In this document: positions 14,291-22,212 of the stretch, one piece after another
How positions within the stretch are numbered: the stretch's first letter is position 1
Layout: each line of letters opens with the position of its first letter
Source: Bacteroidota bacterium
GTDB lineage: Bacteria; Bacteroidota; Bacteroidia; Flavobacteriales; Weeksellaceae
NCBI GenBank assembly: GCA_023426625.1
Contig: JAFAAJ010000295.1
Span: forward strand, 1 to 25,220
Direction: 5' to 3'
Length of the DNA stretch: 25,220 nt
Made by a program: the position numbers and the translations under genes
The notes under the pieces: generated by a model
Seen by the model: the letters and a program-made list of their open reading frames with translations, nothing else
Databases searched by the model: none
What the model was told of the DNA's origin: nothing

Positions 14291-15106
14291 TTATTCATCT
14301 ATATCGAGATCATCCTTTAAATCGGGATTTAATTTGAATGCTTTTCGCTGTTTGCTTCTAAAATTAATATTTAATAATTCCACCAGTAAACTGAATGCAA
14401 GACATGAATAAATAATGTTTTTGCTGATGTGCTGATGAATTCCTTCAGCAACCAACATCACTCCAATTACCACCAGGAAAGATAAAGCCAACATTTGCAA
14501 ACTTGGATGTCTGTTAATAATTCTGGAGATAGGTCCTGCAAACATCATCATAATTCCAATTGAGATAATTACAGCAATGATCATCAACACCACATTATCC
14601 ACCAAACCTACAGCCGTTAAAATAGAATCCAGAGAGAACACCATATCCACCAAAATAATCTGGATGATCACGGTTGTCAGTAAACCTGAGCCTACAGATT
14701 TAGGCTTATGCTGAACCTCATCGATCTGCATTTTCGAATGGATTTCAAAGGTACTTTTAAGGATCAGGAAAATACCTCCAGCAAGAAGGATAATATCTTT
14801 CCAGCTTACCCGTAAAGCCTGTTCCGTTCCGGGTTCATGAATAAACCCAATAGTAAGGACGGGATCTTTCAGACTGATAATCCAATTGATCATCAGAAGA
14901 AGCATCACTCTAAATACCATCGCGAGAATCAAACCTACATTTCTTGCTCTTTTTTGCTGATTTTCAGGTAATTTATTGGAAATAATCGAAATGAAAATTA
15001 TATTATCCACTCCCAAAACAATTTCCAGAAAAGTAAGAGTCAACAAGCTGATCCAGATCTGTGGATCTGCAAAGCTGGGAAGTTCTAACGCCGAAAAAAG
15101 GTCCAT
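14291..15106 (-). CDS. TerC family integral membrane protein
   Basis: A 271-residue polytopic membrane protein with seven or so hydrophobic helices. It carries both TerC signatures, each with acidic residues inside the membrane: LEIVLGVDNIIFISIISNKLP near the N terminus and ILVDMVFSLDSILTAVG near residue 155. TerC proteins are linked to tellurite resistance historically and, in better-studied bacteria, to manganese export to membrane-translocated metalloenzymes. Here no ter gene cluster is present, so a metal-export role is more likely than tellurite resistance. The tail is charged and cytoplasmic (LNPDLKDDLDIDE). It has its own -7 element just upstream, so it need not depend on the alpha/beta hydrolase gene 38 bases before it. 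Confidence 0.92.
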   Translation of the reverse strand: MDLFSALELPSFADPQIWISLLTLTFLEIVLGVDNIIFISIISNKLPENQQKRARNVGLILAMVFRVMLLLMINWIISLKDPVLTIGFIHEPGTEQALRVSWKDIILLAGGIFLILKSTFEIHSKMQIDEVQHKPKSVGSGLLTTVIIQIILVDMVFSLDSILTAVGLVDNVVLMIIAVIISIGIMMMFAGPISRIINRHPSLQMLALSFLVVIGVMLVAEGIHQHISKNIIYSCLAFSLLVELLNINFRSKQRKAFKLNPDLKDDLDIDE

Positions 15107-15129
15107 AATGCTAATGATTTAATATTTTT

Positions 15130-15137
15130 CAAAAGTA
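15130..15137 (-). promoter_or_regulatory. -7 promoter element for terC
   Basis: Minus-strand TACTTTTG fits TAnnTTTG fully and lies between the hydrolase stop codon and the terC ATG, giving a leader of about 18 bases. Confidence 0.55.
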
Positions 15138-15144
15138 CGATTAA

Positions 15145-15984
15145 TTACATATTCTTTTTTATGAAATCAATACATTTTTCAGTTAAGATCTTAAGATCAT
15201 CCGGAAGATTTTCTTCCTGCCACGGTTCCTTTGCTCCAAAAGTATGATTGGCATTCTCAATGAGGAACAATTCAGACTTTGGATTTAAAATATGAAGGTG
15301 CTCAGCATTTTTCACACTCACGCTTTCATCCTTCGTTCCATGAATGATCAAAAAATAAGCCTGTGCCATTTCAGCTGCTCTTTCAACATCAAAACGCAAT
15401 GCATTTTTCTCAAAATCTTCATAAAACTGATAATAATGTGGCATTTCCTGGTAAGTTCGTCCATTTAAAACATAATAAACTCCTTTTTCTTTCCAGTTTT
15501 GAAGATCTTTATTTTTGGGGAACCTTTCCAGAGAATCTACACTGGCAAGTGTAATCAGTCCGTTGATTCTTTCATCTTCAAATGTTTTCACAATAGAAAT
15601 TCCACCACCTCTGCTATGACCGATGAGAATTACTTTCTGATCATCTACTTTAGGGGTTTTAATAAAATAATCTATAACTGCGCCCAAATCAGACAACTCT
15701 TTAGAATAGTTATTGTTCCCGAAAGCTTCCAGATCAGCAAAATTATTCGGATCAACAAGCGTTGTTCCGTTATGTGAGAAATTGAATTTAACAAAGAAAA
15801 AACCGGCTTCTGCAAACTTTTCTGCCATCAGATTCCAGGCTCCCCAGTCTTTATACCCTTTATAACCATGAACAAATATTACCAGTGGTAATTGTGCATC
15901 AGCTTCAGGATAAAATGCATCGGCAAGAAAATCTTTGGTTTCAGGGTTGGAGATAATGATATTTTGTTCTTTTGTAATCTTCAT
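15145..15984 (-). CDS. Alpha/beta hydrolase (dienelactone hydrolase-like)
   Basis: The 279-residue cytoplasmic protein has a complete alpha/beta hydrolase triad: nucleophile Ser124 in GHSRGGG, Asp219 in HGTKDESV and His247 in NANHTFG. The oxyanion strand VIFVHGYKGYKDWG at about 35-48 is typical of the family. The insertion between core strands (about 150-200) is helical, as a cap would be. No signal peptide is present. Substrates of this group (esters, lactones, short peptides) cannot be told from sequence. It is upstream of terC on the minus strand and divergent from the HipA-like gene. Confidence 0.88.
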   Translation of the reverse strand: MKITKEQNIIISNPETKDFLADAFYPEADAQLPLVIFVHGYKGYKDWGAWNLMAEKFAEAGFFFVKFNFSHNGTTLVDPNNFADLEAFGNNNYSKELSDLGAVIDYFIKTPKVDDQKVILIGHSRGGGISIVKTFEDERINGLITLASVDSLERFPKNKDLQNWKEKGVYYVLNGRTYQEMPHYYQFYEDFEKNALRFDVERAAEMAQAYFLIIHGTKDESVSVKNAEHLHILNPKSELFLIENANHTFGAKEPWQEENLPDDLKILTEKCIDFIKKNM

Positions 15985-16060
15985 ATTAAAATTCTATTGC
16001 TTTAAAAATATTAAATTAAAGTCAATTGCAATGATTAATTTTAATGGGTTGATATTTTTT

Positions 16061-16088
16061 AACCTTATAAAAAGGATTAAAACCTTAT
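16061..16088. promoter_or_regulatory. CCTT/AAGG half-site array before the HipA-like gene
   Basis: AACCTTAT occurs twice, at 16061-16068 and 16081-16088, exactly 20 bases apart, with an AAGG in between at 16072-16075. This forms two dyads, CCTT-ATAAA-AAGG and AAGG-ATTAAAA-CCTT, the second running into the -7 element. Two-turn spacing on one DNA face suits binding by a dimeric repressor, as in autoregulated toxin-antitoxin units. Confidence 0.4.
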
Positions 16089-16093
16089 TTTTG
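16086..16093 (+). promoter_or_regulatory. -7 promoter element for the HipA-like/DUF3037 unit
   Basis: TATTTTTG is a full TAnnTTTG match ending only 4 bases before the ATG at 16098. If it is used, the transcript would begin at or near that ATG (leaderless), or the true start is the ATG at 16125 (MRYILPLREGG). Confidence 0.5.
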
Positions 16094-16097
16094 CGGT

Positions 16098-16871
16098 ATG
16101 TTGGATCTAAGAACAGTTACCGTCATGCGCTACATCCTGCCATTAAGAGAAGGCGGTTCTCTTCCTGCTTTGGCAGAAGCGGATGACGATTTTAAATATG
16201 TGCTGAAATTCCGTGGAGCCGGTCATGGAGTGAAGATGTTGATCTCTGAACTTTTAGGAGGAAAAATTACAGAAGCTTTAGGATTAAAGATTCCTGAGCT
16301 GGTTTTCACCAATCTGGATGTAGACTTTGGAAGAACTGAAGCTGATGAAGAAATTCAGGATCTGCTTAAATTTTCAGAAGGGCTGAATTTAGGTCTGCAT
16401 TACCTTTCAGGATCCATTGCGTATGATCCAAGCGTGAAAATAGATCCGCTTTTGGCATCAAAAATCGTATGGCTGGATGCATTTATCACGAATATCGCCC
16501 GTACTTTTAAGAATACAAATCTTTTGATGTGGCATAAAGAACTTTGGGTAATCGATAATGGTGCATCTTTTTACTTCCATCATTCGTGGCAGAATTTTGA
16601 TACGGCAGCGAAAACACCTTTTAAATATGTAAAAGATCACGTTCTGCTTCCACAGGCAACACAACTGGATAAAGCCGATCAGTTCGCTCATGAAGTATTG
16701 AATGATGAAATTTTCAGAGAAATTGTCAATCTGATCCCGGAAGACTGGTTACATTGGAATGATGCCGATGAAACACCGGAAGAGATCCGTGAAGTGTATT
16801 TTCAGTTCATGAAAACACGTTTAGAACATTCTCAAATCTTTGTAAACGAAGCTCAGCATGCAAGAGGCTAA
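16098..16871 (+). CDS. HipA-like kinase family protein
   Basis: The 257-residue protein matches the compact HipA-like kinase family (HipA_2 type), which lacks the N-terminal subdomain of E. coli HipA. Signatures are RYILPLREGGSLPALAEADD, the nucleotide-binding strand YVLKFRGAGHG (Lys37), Glu51 in the following helix, a catalytic segment LDAFITNIARTFKNTNLL (Asp127, Asn132, Arg135, Asn141) and the metal-binding IDNGASFYFHH (Asp153). HipA toxins phosphorylate a tRNA synthetase and slow growth, but members of this short family have no established target. The next gene, DUF3037, overlaps it by 14 bases, and these two families are often found together, so they probably form a functional pair. The start may be 16098 or 16125. 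Confidence 0.87.
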   Translation: MLDLRTVTVMRYILPLREGGSLPALAEADDDFKYVLKFRGAGHGVKMLISELLGGKITEALGLKIPELVFTNLDVDFGRTEADEEIQDLLKFSEGLNLGLHYLSGSIAYDPSVKIDPLLASKIVWLDAFITNIARTFKNTNLLMWHKELWVIDNGASFYFHHSWQNFDTAAKTPFKYVKDHVLLPQATQLDKADQFAHEVLNDEIFREIVNLIPEDWLHWNDADETPEEIREVYFQFMKTRLEHSQIFVNEAQHARG

Positions 16872-17241
16872 AATATACGAATACGCCGTAATACGTTTGG
16901 TTCCTAAGGTTGAAAGAGAAGAGTTTTTCAACATCGGGCTCGTTATGTTTTCAAAAAAGGAAAAATACATCCGTGTGGAATTTTATCTCTGTCCCGATAA
17001 ATTCAGACTGATGCGCAGTAAGCTGGATTATGAGGATATTATTCAGAATCTGGAAAGCTTCAAGAAAATTGCCAATGGAGATAAAGACGGCGGTCCGATC
17101 GCTCAACTGGAGATCCCTGAACGCTTCCGTTGGTTAACGGCTGTGAGAAGTTCCGTGGTACAGACTTCAAGACCACATCCCGGAAAAACAAAAGATCTCG
17201 ATAAAACGTTTGGTAAACTTTTTGAGGAGTTAGTAAGATAA
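16858..17241 (+). CDS. DUF3037 family protein
   Basis: The 127-residue protein has the DUF3037 pattern: YEYAVIRLVPKVEREEFFNIGLVMFSK at the start, a middle helix with LESFKKIANG, and the C-terminal ERFRWLTAVRSSVVQTSRPHPG followed by LDKTFGKLFEELV. The function of the family is unknown. It overlaps the HipA-like gene by 14 bases in another frame, so translation is likely coupled, and the partner protein may be regulated by it or act on it. It contains no DNA-binding motif that I can see, so a direct antitoxin-repressor role is not supported by the sequence. Confidence 0.87.
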   Translation: MQEAKIYEYAVIRLVPKVEREEFFNIGLVMFSKKEKYIRVEFYLCPDKFRLMRSKLDYEDIIQNLESFKKIANGDKDGGPIAQLEIPERFRWLTAVRSSVVQTSRPHPGKTKDLDKTFGKLFEELVR

Positions 17242-17263
17242 CACCACCTCAAAATATTACGAT

Positions 17264-18283
17264 ATGAAATCAACCCCGAACAATACAATTTACAGGCTTT
17301 TAAAAAGCCTGTTTTTTGTACTTATCCTTACGTTATCACATTCGGGACACTCGCAGAATCTTGTTCAGCCCGATATTCCAAAAAGTACCATTCTTTTGGA
17401 AAAAACTGCAGTATCTGAAGATATTGTCTACAAAACAAATAAAACCGGAGATCCTGTTCTCTTAGATATCTTCATCCCAAAAACCAATAAAAATCTAAAG
17501 CTTCCTGTTGTAGTTTATGTACATGGAGGAGGATGGGTAGAAGGTGATAAAATGATCCGATCCGATACTTATATAGAAGACATGATCCTGAAACTTACAG
17601 AGAAACAATACGCCGTGATCAGCATCAATTATACTTTAGTGAATGAAGATCTCCATTTTCCTCTTCCGATCGAAGACACTAAAGATGCTGTAAGATGGGT
17701 ACGGAAAAATGCAGATAAATATAATTTCGATCCCAATAATATTGGATTTTTCGGAACTTCAGCGGGCGCACATTTATCCATGCTTTCTGCTTATACTCCG
17801 GATACAGAATTTACAGGTGATCCTAAACTTTCAGAATATTCCGGAAAAGTAAATTATGTGATCAATAATTTCGGTCCCTCCGATATGAATACACTTCTTC
17901 ACACCCGAGCCGGGAAAATACCAGTCTTTTTTATCGGTTTATTTTCAAAGAAAATCGTGGATTTGAGAGAAAAGCTTGTATATGGAATTACCGGTTACGA
18001 CATTAAAAAGGATAAAAGAAAAGTCGTAGAATACCTTAAAACAATTTCACCGGTCTATTATGTACAAGGCGGAATCCCTACTTTAACCATTCAGGGAAAT
18101 AAGGATCAGGTGGTTCCATTGAAACAGGCAAAAAAGCTATACCGAAAACTTAAAAAGGAGAATATACAAAACCATTTAACCGTTGTGGAAAACGGACTTC
18201 ATGGCTTCAGAACAACAGACAAGGAAGAACTTGATAAAATTGTAGATGAAATGGTGAATTTTATTGAAACGCAGAAGAAATAG
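17264..18283 (+). CDS. Secreted alpha/beta hydrolase, esterase/lipase (BD-FAE/hormone-sensitive-lipase type)
   Basis: A 339-residue protein with an N-terminal signal peptide (LLKSLFFVLILTLSHSGHSQ, cleaved near residue 30). The mature enzyme has the oxyanion motif HGGGW at 87-91, the nucleophile elbow GTSAGAH with Ser166, Asp281 in QGNKDQVVP and His313 in NGLHGF, a complete triad. This is the carbohydrate/aryl-ester esterase group exported by Bacteroidota, acting in the periplasm or outside the cell; the natural ester is not known. It lies 22 bases after the DUF3037 stop. A terminator-like hairpin occupies codons 10-16, inside the signal peptide region, so readthrough from the HipA-like operon may be reduced. 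A bidirectional terminator follows the stop. Confidence 0.88.
   Translation: MKSTPNNTIYRLLKSLFFVLILTLSHSGHSQNLVQPDIPKSTILLEKTAVSEDIVYKTNKTGDPVLLDIFIPKTNKNLKLPVVVYVHGGGWVEGDKMIRSDTYIEDMILKLTEKQYAVISINYTLVNEDLHFPLPIEDTKDAVRWVRKNADKYNFDPNNIGFFGTSAGAHLSMLSAYTPDTEFTGDPKLSEYSGKVNYVINNFGPSDMNTLLHTRAGKIPVFFIGLFSKKIVDLREKLVYGITGYDIKKDKRKVVEYLKTISPVYYVQGGIPTLTIQGNKDQVVPLKQAKKLYRKLKKENIQNHLTVVENGLHGFRTTDKEELDKIVDEMVNFIETQKK
17293..17317 (+). terminator. Terminator-like hairpin inside the esterase signal-peptide codons
   Basis: Perfect 9-base arms CAGGCTTTT / AAAAGCCTG around a single A, directly followed by TTTTTT. It has every feature of an intrinsic terminator but lies 30 bases after the esterase ATG. 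It may end the HipA-like/DUF3037 transcript or attenuate the esterase. Confidence 0.55.
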
Positions 18284-18299
18284 AATAAATAAAAAAAGA

Positions 18300-18340
18300 C
18301 TGTCTCAAAAGCCAAAGAATTTTGTTTTTGAGACAGCTTT
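18300..18340. terminator. Bidirectional terminator between esterase and uvrD genes
   Basis: Perfect 11-base arms CTGTCTCAAAA (18300-18310) and TTTTGAGACAG (18326-18336) with a 15-base loop and T runs on the plus strand and A runs before the left arm; convergent stops on both sides. Confidence 0.8.
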
Positions 18341-18343
18341 TTT

Positions 18344-20677
18344 TTAAATCTTAGTCAGTTTCGCAAACTTCAGGATAAGATTTTTCTCTCCTTCGTGCTG
18401 GAAAATTACTTTCGCTTTGATATTCTGTGGATCCGTTCCATCCAGAAAAGTCACTTCCCCAATTCCGAAACGATCGTGTCTTACTTTGTCTCCCACTTCG
18501 ATATCCTGAGATGATGCTCCACTTGGATTAACGATTTTAGCGGTACTTACAGGCTTCAGTTTTCTTGGTTCAGCAATAGGTTTTGAACCTTCATTTCTTT
18601 CAATCGTTTTCTTTTCAATTTTCCTGAAGCTTTTCATTTCTGATGGATGTTCATCAAAAATATTGGACTTGACTCCTGAATTATTAATGAAACGCTTTTC
18701 TATAGCAGGATTCACAAACTCTATGAATTCTTCATCGATCTCACTTAAGAATCTTGAAGGTTCCGCATCTGTAATTTTCCCCCATTGGAAACGTGAAATT
18801 GCATAAGAGAAAAAGACCTGCTTTTCAGCTCTCGTTAAAGCCACATAGAATAAACGACGTTCTTCTTCCAAATCCTCCCGTGTTGATGAACTCATAAAAC
18901 TTGGGAAAAGATTCTCTTCCAGTCCTACCAAATGAACGACCGGAAACTCCAATCCTTTGGAAAGGTGAATGGTCATCAGGGAAACCATATCTTCTTCATC
19001 GTCTTTGTTCTGAGTATCCGCAGAAAGAGCAATATTTTCAAGGAAATTGGATAAACTCGGATCTCCGTCTTCCAGCTGCATTTGCTCTTCAATGAATCCC
19101 TGCATCGAGTTCATTAATTCCTGAACGTTTTCTACACGGGAAATGCCTTCCGGAGTCTGATCGTCTTTTAAGAATTTGATCAAACCGCTTCGTTTAGCCA
19201 CTTCCATCGCAACATTATAAGCCGTTTCGGTTTTCAACAGAACCTGGAATGCTTTGATCATAGACCAGAAATCATTCAGTTTGTTGATAACTCCATTATT
19301 GAAACCTAAATGAGGAGCATACATCGGAAGATTGTCCAATACTTTAGAGACTGAAACATTTTGGGAGTCCGCAAAGACAATCAGCTTATTCTGAGTAGTT
19401 TCCCCGATTCCTCTTGCCGGATAATTAATAATCCTCATCAATGCTTCCGAATCATTTTCATTAATGAGAAGACGAAGGTAAGCTAAAAGATCTTTCACCT
19501 CTTTTCTTTGGTAGAAAGACAAACCTCCATATACTTTATAGGGAATATTTTTACGTCTCAACGCATCTTCAAAAGCTCGCGTCTGAGAGTTGGTTCTGTA
19601 TAAGATGGCAAAGTCGCTGTATTTCCTCTGATCCCTGTTGCGAAGTTCCCAGATATTTCCGGCTACGAAATTCGCTTCATCTGCATCCGAAAGAGATCTG
19701 TAAACTTTGATCTTATCTCCCGTTTCATTATCACTGAAAACGTTTTTCTTGAACTGTTGAAGGTTTTTAGCGATCACTACATTTGCAGCATTCACAATAT
19801 TCTGTGTTGAACGGTAATTTTGCTCAAGAGAAACTGTTTTAGCATCAGGATAATCCTTTTTAAAGTTTAAAATATTATAAATATTAGCCCCACGGAATGA
19901 ATAAATGGATTGGGCATCATCTCCCACCACACAGATGTTCTCAAATTTGGAAGCCAAAGCTTTCACGATAAGATACTGAGAGTGATTCGTATCCTGATAC
20001 TCATCCACGAGAATATATCTGAATCTGTCCTGATATTTCGCCAAAACTTCCGGAAAACGGGTTAACAGCTCATTGGTTTTCAACAACAAGTCATCAAAAT
20101 CCATAGCTCCGTTCCTGAAGCATGCTTCTACATATTTCTGATAGATCTGCCCGATGAATTTCATATTGGCTTTTTCGTCAGCTTCTATAAGTTCAGGATT
20201 ATTGAAATAAGCTTTTACCGTTATCAGGTTATTTTTATAGGTGGAAATTCTTGACTGTACTTTTTTAGGTTTATAAAGATCGGCATCAATATTCATGTCT
20301 TTCAACACTTTTTTGATGACATTCAGGGCATCCTGCTGATCATAAATGGTAAAATTGGAAGGATATCCCAAATAATGGGCTTCGTTTCTCAGAATTCTTG
20401 CAAAAACCGAGTGAAATGTTCCCATCCAAAGGCTTCTCGCATTGCTGTCTCCTACTACTTTGGCAATACGTTCCTTCATTTCCCTTGCTGCCTTATTGGT
20501 AAAAGTAAGAGCCAGAATATTGAAAGGGTCTACTCCATTCGTGATCAGGTGAGCAATACGTATCGTAAGCACCCTTGTCTTCCCGGAACCGGCACCTGCA
20601 AGAACCATTAATGGTCCCTGTAATGTGGTAACGGCCTCAAATTGTGATTCATTCAGTCCTTTCAGATAATCCTCCAT
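18344..20677 (-). CDS. uvrD: DNA helicase UvrD/PcrA (superfamily 1A)
   Basis: The protein has 777 residues when started at the ATG at 20677 (MEDYLKGLNESQ). It shows the SF1A motif series in order: Walker A AGAGSGKT at 27-34, the LTFTNKAAREMKERI motif Ia, the Walker B DEYQDTNHSQY, GDDAQSIYSFRGA, the EQNYRST arginine motif, VSLMTIHLSKGLEFP, and EERRLFYVALTRAEK. The C-terminal Tudor-like piece (VGDKVRHDRFGIGEVTFLDG) that binds RNA polymerase in UvrD/PcrA is present. It unwinds 3'-5' during mismatch and nucleotide excision repair and clears stalled polymerase. A longer start at 20728 is possible but contains the probable promoter, so the shorter start is preferred. UvrD and PcrA cannot be separated by this evidence. 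Confidence 0.95.
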   Translation of the reverse strand: MEDYLKGLNESQFEAVTTLQGPLMVLAGAGSGKTRVLTIRIAHLITNGVDPFNILALTFTNKAAREMKERIAKVVGDSNARSLWMGTFHSVFARILRNEAHYLGYPSNFTIYDQQDALNVIKKVLKDMNIDADLYKPKKVQSRISTYKNNLITVKAYFNNPELIEADEKANMKFIGQIYQKYVEACFRNGAMDFDDLLLKTNELLTRFPEVLAKYQDRFRYILVDEYQDTNHSQYLIVKALASKFENICVVGDDAQSIYSFRGANIYNILNFKKDYPDAKTVSLEQNYRSTQNIVNAANVVIAKNLQQFKKNVFSDNETGDKIKVYRSLSDADEANFVAGNIWELRNRDQRKYSDFAILYRTNSQTRAFEDALRRKNIPYKVYGGLSFYQRKEVKDLLAYLRLLINENDSEALMRIINYPARGIGETTQNKLIVFADSQNVSVSKVLDNLPMYAPHLGFNNGVINKLNDFWSMIKAFQVLLKTETAYNVAMEVAKRSGLIKFLKDDQTPEGISRVENVQELMNSMQGFIEEQMQLEDGDPSLSNFLENIALSADTQNKDDEEDMVSLMTIHLSKGLEFPVVHLVGLEENLFPSFMSSSTREDLEEERRLFYVALTRAEKQVFFSYAISRFQWGKITDAEPSRFLSEIDEEFIEFVNPAIEKRFINNSGVKSNIFDEHPSEMKSFRKIEKKTIERNEGSKPIAEPRKLKPVSTAKIVNPSGASSQDIEVGDKVRHDRFGIGEVTFLDGTDPQNIKAKVIFQHEGEKNLILKFAKLTKI

Positions 20678-20698
20678 ACAGCAAAAATTTTTGGAACA

Positions 20699-20706
20699 CA
20701 AAATTA
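20699..20706 (-). promoter_or_regulatory. -7 promoter element for uvrD
   Basis: Minus-strand TAATTTTG is a full TAnnTTTG match 21 bases before the preferred ATG. Transcription from here would begin downstream of the alternative ATG at 20728, which supports the shorter protein. Confidence 0.55.
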
Positions 20707-20809
20707 ATGCATTATAAGGAGAATTCAAATTTTTAAAAGCAGACTGTCAGATATTTAATAAAACTAATTAATCCTGAAAAAAAACATCCCAAAATTGTAA
20801 CATTTAGCT

Positions 20810-20817
20810 TATTTTTG
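20810..20817 (+). promoter_or_regulatory. -7 promoter element for the M16 pair
   Basis: TATTTTTG is a full TAnnTTTG match, 30 bases before the ATG at 20848. It overlaps the first codon of the longer reading from 20815, so that start is not likely to be used. Confidence 0.55.
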
Positions 20818-20847
20818 ACACCAATTGACAAAACAATTTCTACTATA

Positions 20848-22161
20848 ATGAAAAAACGACTTCTTTCTGTTGCTGCGGCGGCTTTCTTCGGAATGGTTTT
20901 GAACGCACAACAAATTAAATTCGAAGAGTATGACTTGCCAAATGGTTTACACGTAATTCTTCATCAGGATAATTCTGCACCGGTAGTTACAACAGGTGTA
21001 ATGTACCATGTAGGTGCTAAAGATGAAGTAAAAGGGAGAACCGGTTTTGCACACTTTTTTGAGCATCTTCTATTTGAAGGAACGCCTAACATCAAAAGAG
21101 GTGATTGGTTTAAAATTGTTTCTTCAAACGGAGGACAAAACAATGCGAACACTACGAACGACAGAACCTATTATTATGAAACTTTCCCTTCAAACAACGA
21201 GCAGTTAGGACTTTGGATGGAGGCTGAAAGAATGCGTCACGCAGTGATCAACCAGGTAGGTGTAGATACACAAAGAGAGGTGGTAAAAGAAGAAAAGAGA
21301 TTAAGAATGGACAACCAGCCTTACGGAAATCTTTTCTCTACAATCCAAAAAAACCTTTTCACTAATCACCCTTACAACTGGCCGACTATCGGTTCTATGG
21401 AAGATTTAAATGCTGCTCAATTGGATGAGTTCATCGCATTCTACAAAAAATATTATGTTCCAAACAACGCAACATTAGTAGTAGCAGGTGATATCAAACC
21501 TGAGCAGACTAAAAAGTGGATCGAGCAATATTACGGAGGCATCCCTAAAGGAACGGTTTATCCTAAAAACTTCCCTAAAGATGCTCCTATCACTCAGGAA
21601 AAAGAGGTTACGGCTACAGATCCTAACATCCAGCTTCCAGCGTATGTTTTTGCTTACAGAACTCCGGGTAACAAAGAGAAAGACGCTTATGTTTTAGATA
21701 TGCTTTCTTCATATTTAAGTAGTGGTAAGTCTTCTGTATTATACAAGAAATTAGTGGATCAGGAGAAAAAAGCACTTCAGGTAGCGGCTTTCAACCAAGG
21801 TCTTGAAGATTATGGAATTTTTGCATTCTTCGCAATCCCAATGGGACAGACTACTAAGCAGACATTGCAGGCTGATATAGATGCTGAAATCAAAAAACTT
21901 CAAACTACTTTAATTTCTGAGGAAGATTATCAAAAACTTCAGAACCAGTACGAAAACCAGTTTGTAAATGCAAACTCAAGCATCCAGGGAATTGCTGCTT
22001 CATTAGCAACAAACCACGTATTGATGGGAGATACTAACCTGATCAACAAAGAGATCGATATTTATAGATCTATCACAAGACAGGATCTGCAAAATGCAGC
22101 TAAAAAGTATCTGAATTCTAATCAAAGAGTGATCCTTAATTACGTACCTGAAAAAAAATAA
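20848..22161 (+). CDS. M16 family zinc metallopeptidase, catalytic subunit
   Basis: The 437-residue protein starts at the ATG at 20848 with a signal peptide (MKKRLLSVAAAAFFGMVLNA). It has the inverted zinc motif HFFEH (His69, Glu72, His73) and the distal zinc ligand Glu149 in EVVKEEKR, the usual 76-residue distance. The C-terminal half is the inactive M16 lobe; it has SSVLYKKLVDQEKKALQ where many M16 proteins have an Arg...Tyr pair, which is missing here. Such pairs act in the periplasm on small unfolded peptides. A second M16 gene follows 51 bases downstream and provides the missing Arg/Tyr, so the two most likely form a heterodimer. Confidence 0.93.
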   Translation: MKKRLLSVAAAAFFGMVLNAQQIKFEEYDLPNGLHVILHQDNSAPVVTTGVMYHVGAKDEVKGRTGFAHFFEHLLFEGTPNIKRGDWFKIVSSNGGQNNANTTNDRTYYYETFPSNNEQLGLWMEAERMRHAVINQVGVDTQREVVKEEKRLRMDNQPYGNLFSTIQKNLFTNHPYNWPTIGSMEDLNAAQLDEFIAFYKKYYVPNNATLVVAGDIKPEQTKKWIEQYYGGIPKGTVYPKNFPKDAPITQEKEVTATDPNIQLPAYVFAYRTPGNKEKDAYVLDMLSSYLSSGKSSVLYKKLVDQEKKALQVAAFNQGLEDYGIFAFFAIPMGQTTKQTLQADIDAEIKKLQTTLISEEDYQKLQNQYENQFVNANSSIQGIAASLATNHVLMGDTNLINKEIDIYRSITRQDLQNAAKKYLNSNQRVILNYVPEKK

Positions 22162-22212
22162 TCCCTATAGAAACTTAGGTTTAAAAGTGATTATCAAAAA
22201 ATAATTTTACAA

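Noticed and set aside
14291..15106. Tellurite-resistance island
   Set aside because: Only a lone TerC-family gene is present; no terA, terB, terD or terZ-like genes are near it.
20815..20847. Upstream extension of the first M16 protein
   Set aside because: The proposed start codon overlaps the -7 promoter element and would put extra residues before the signal peptide.
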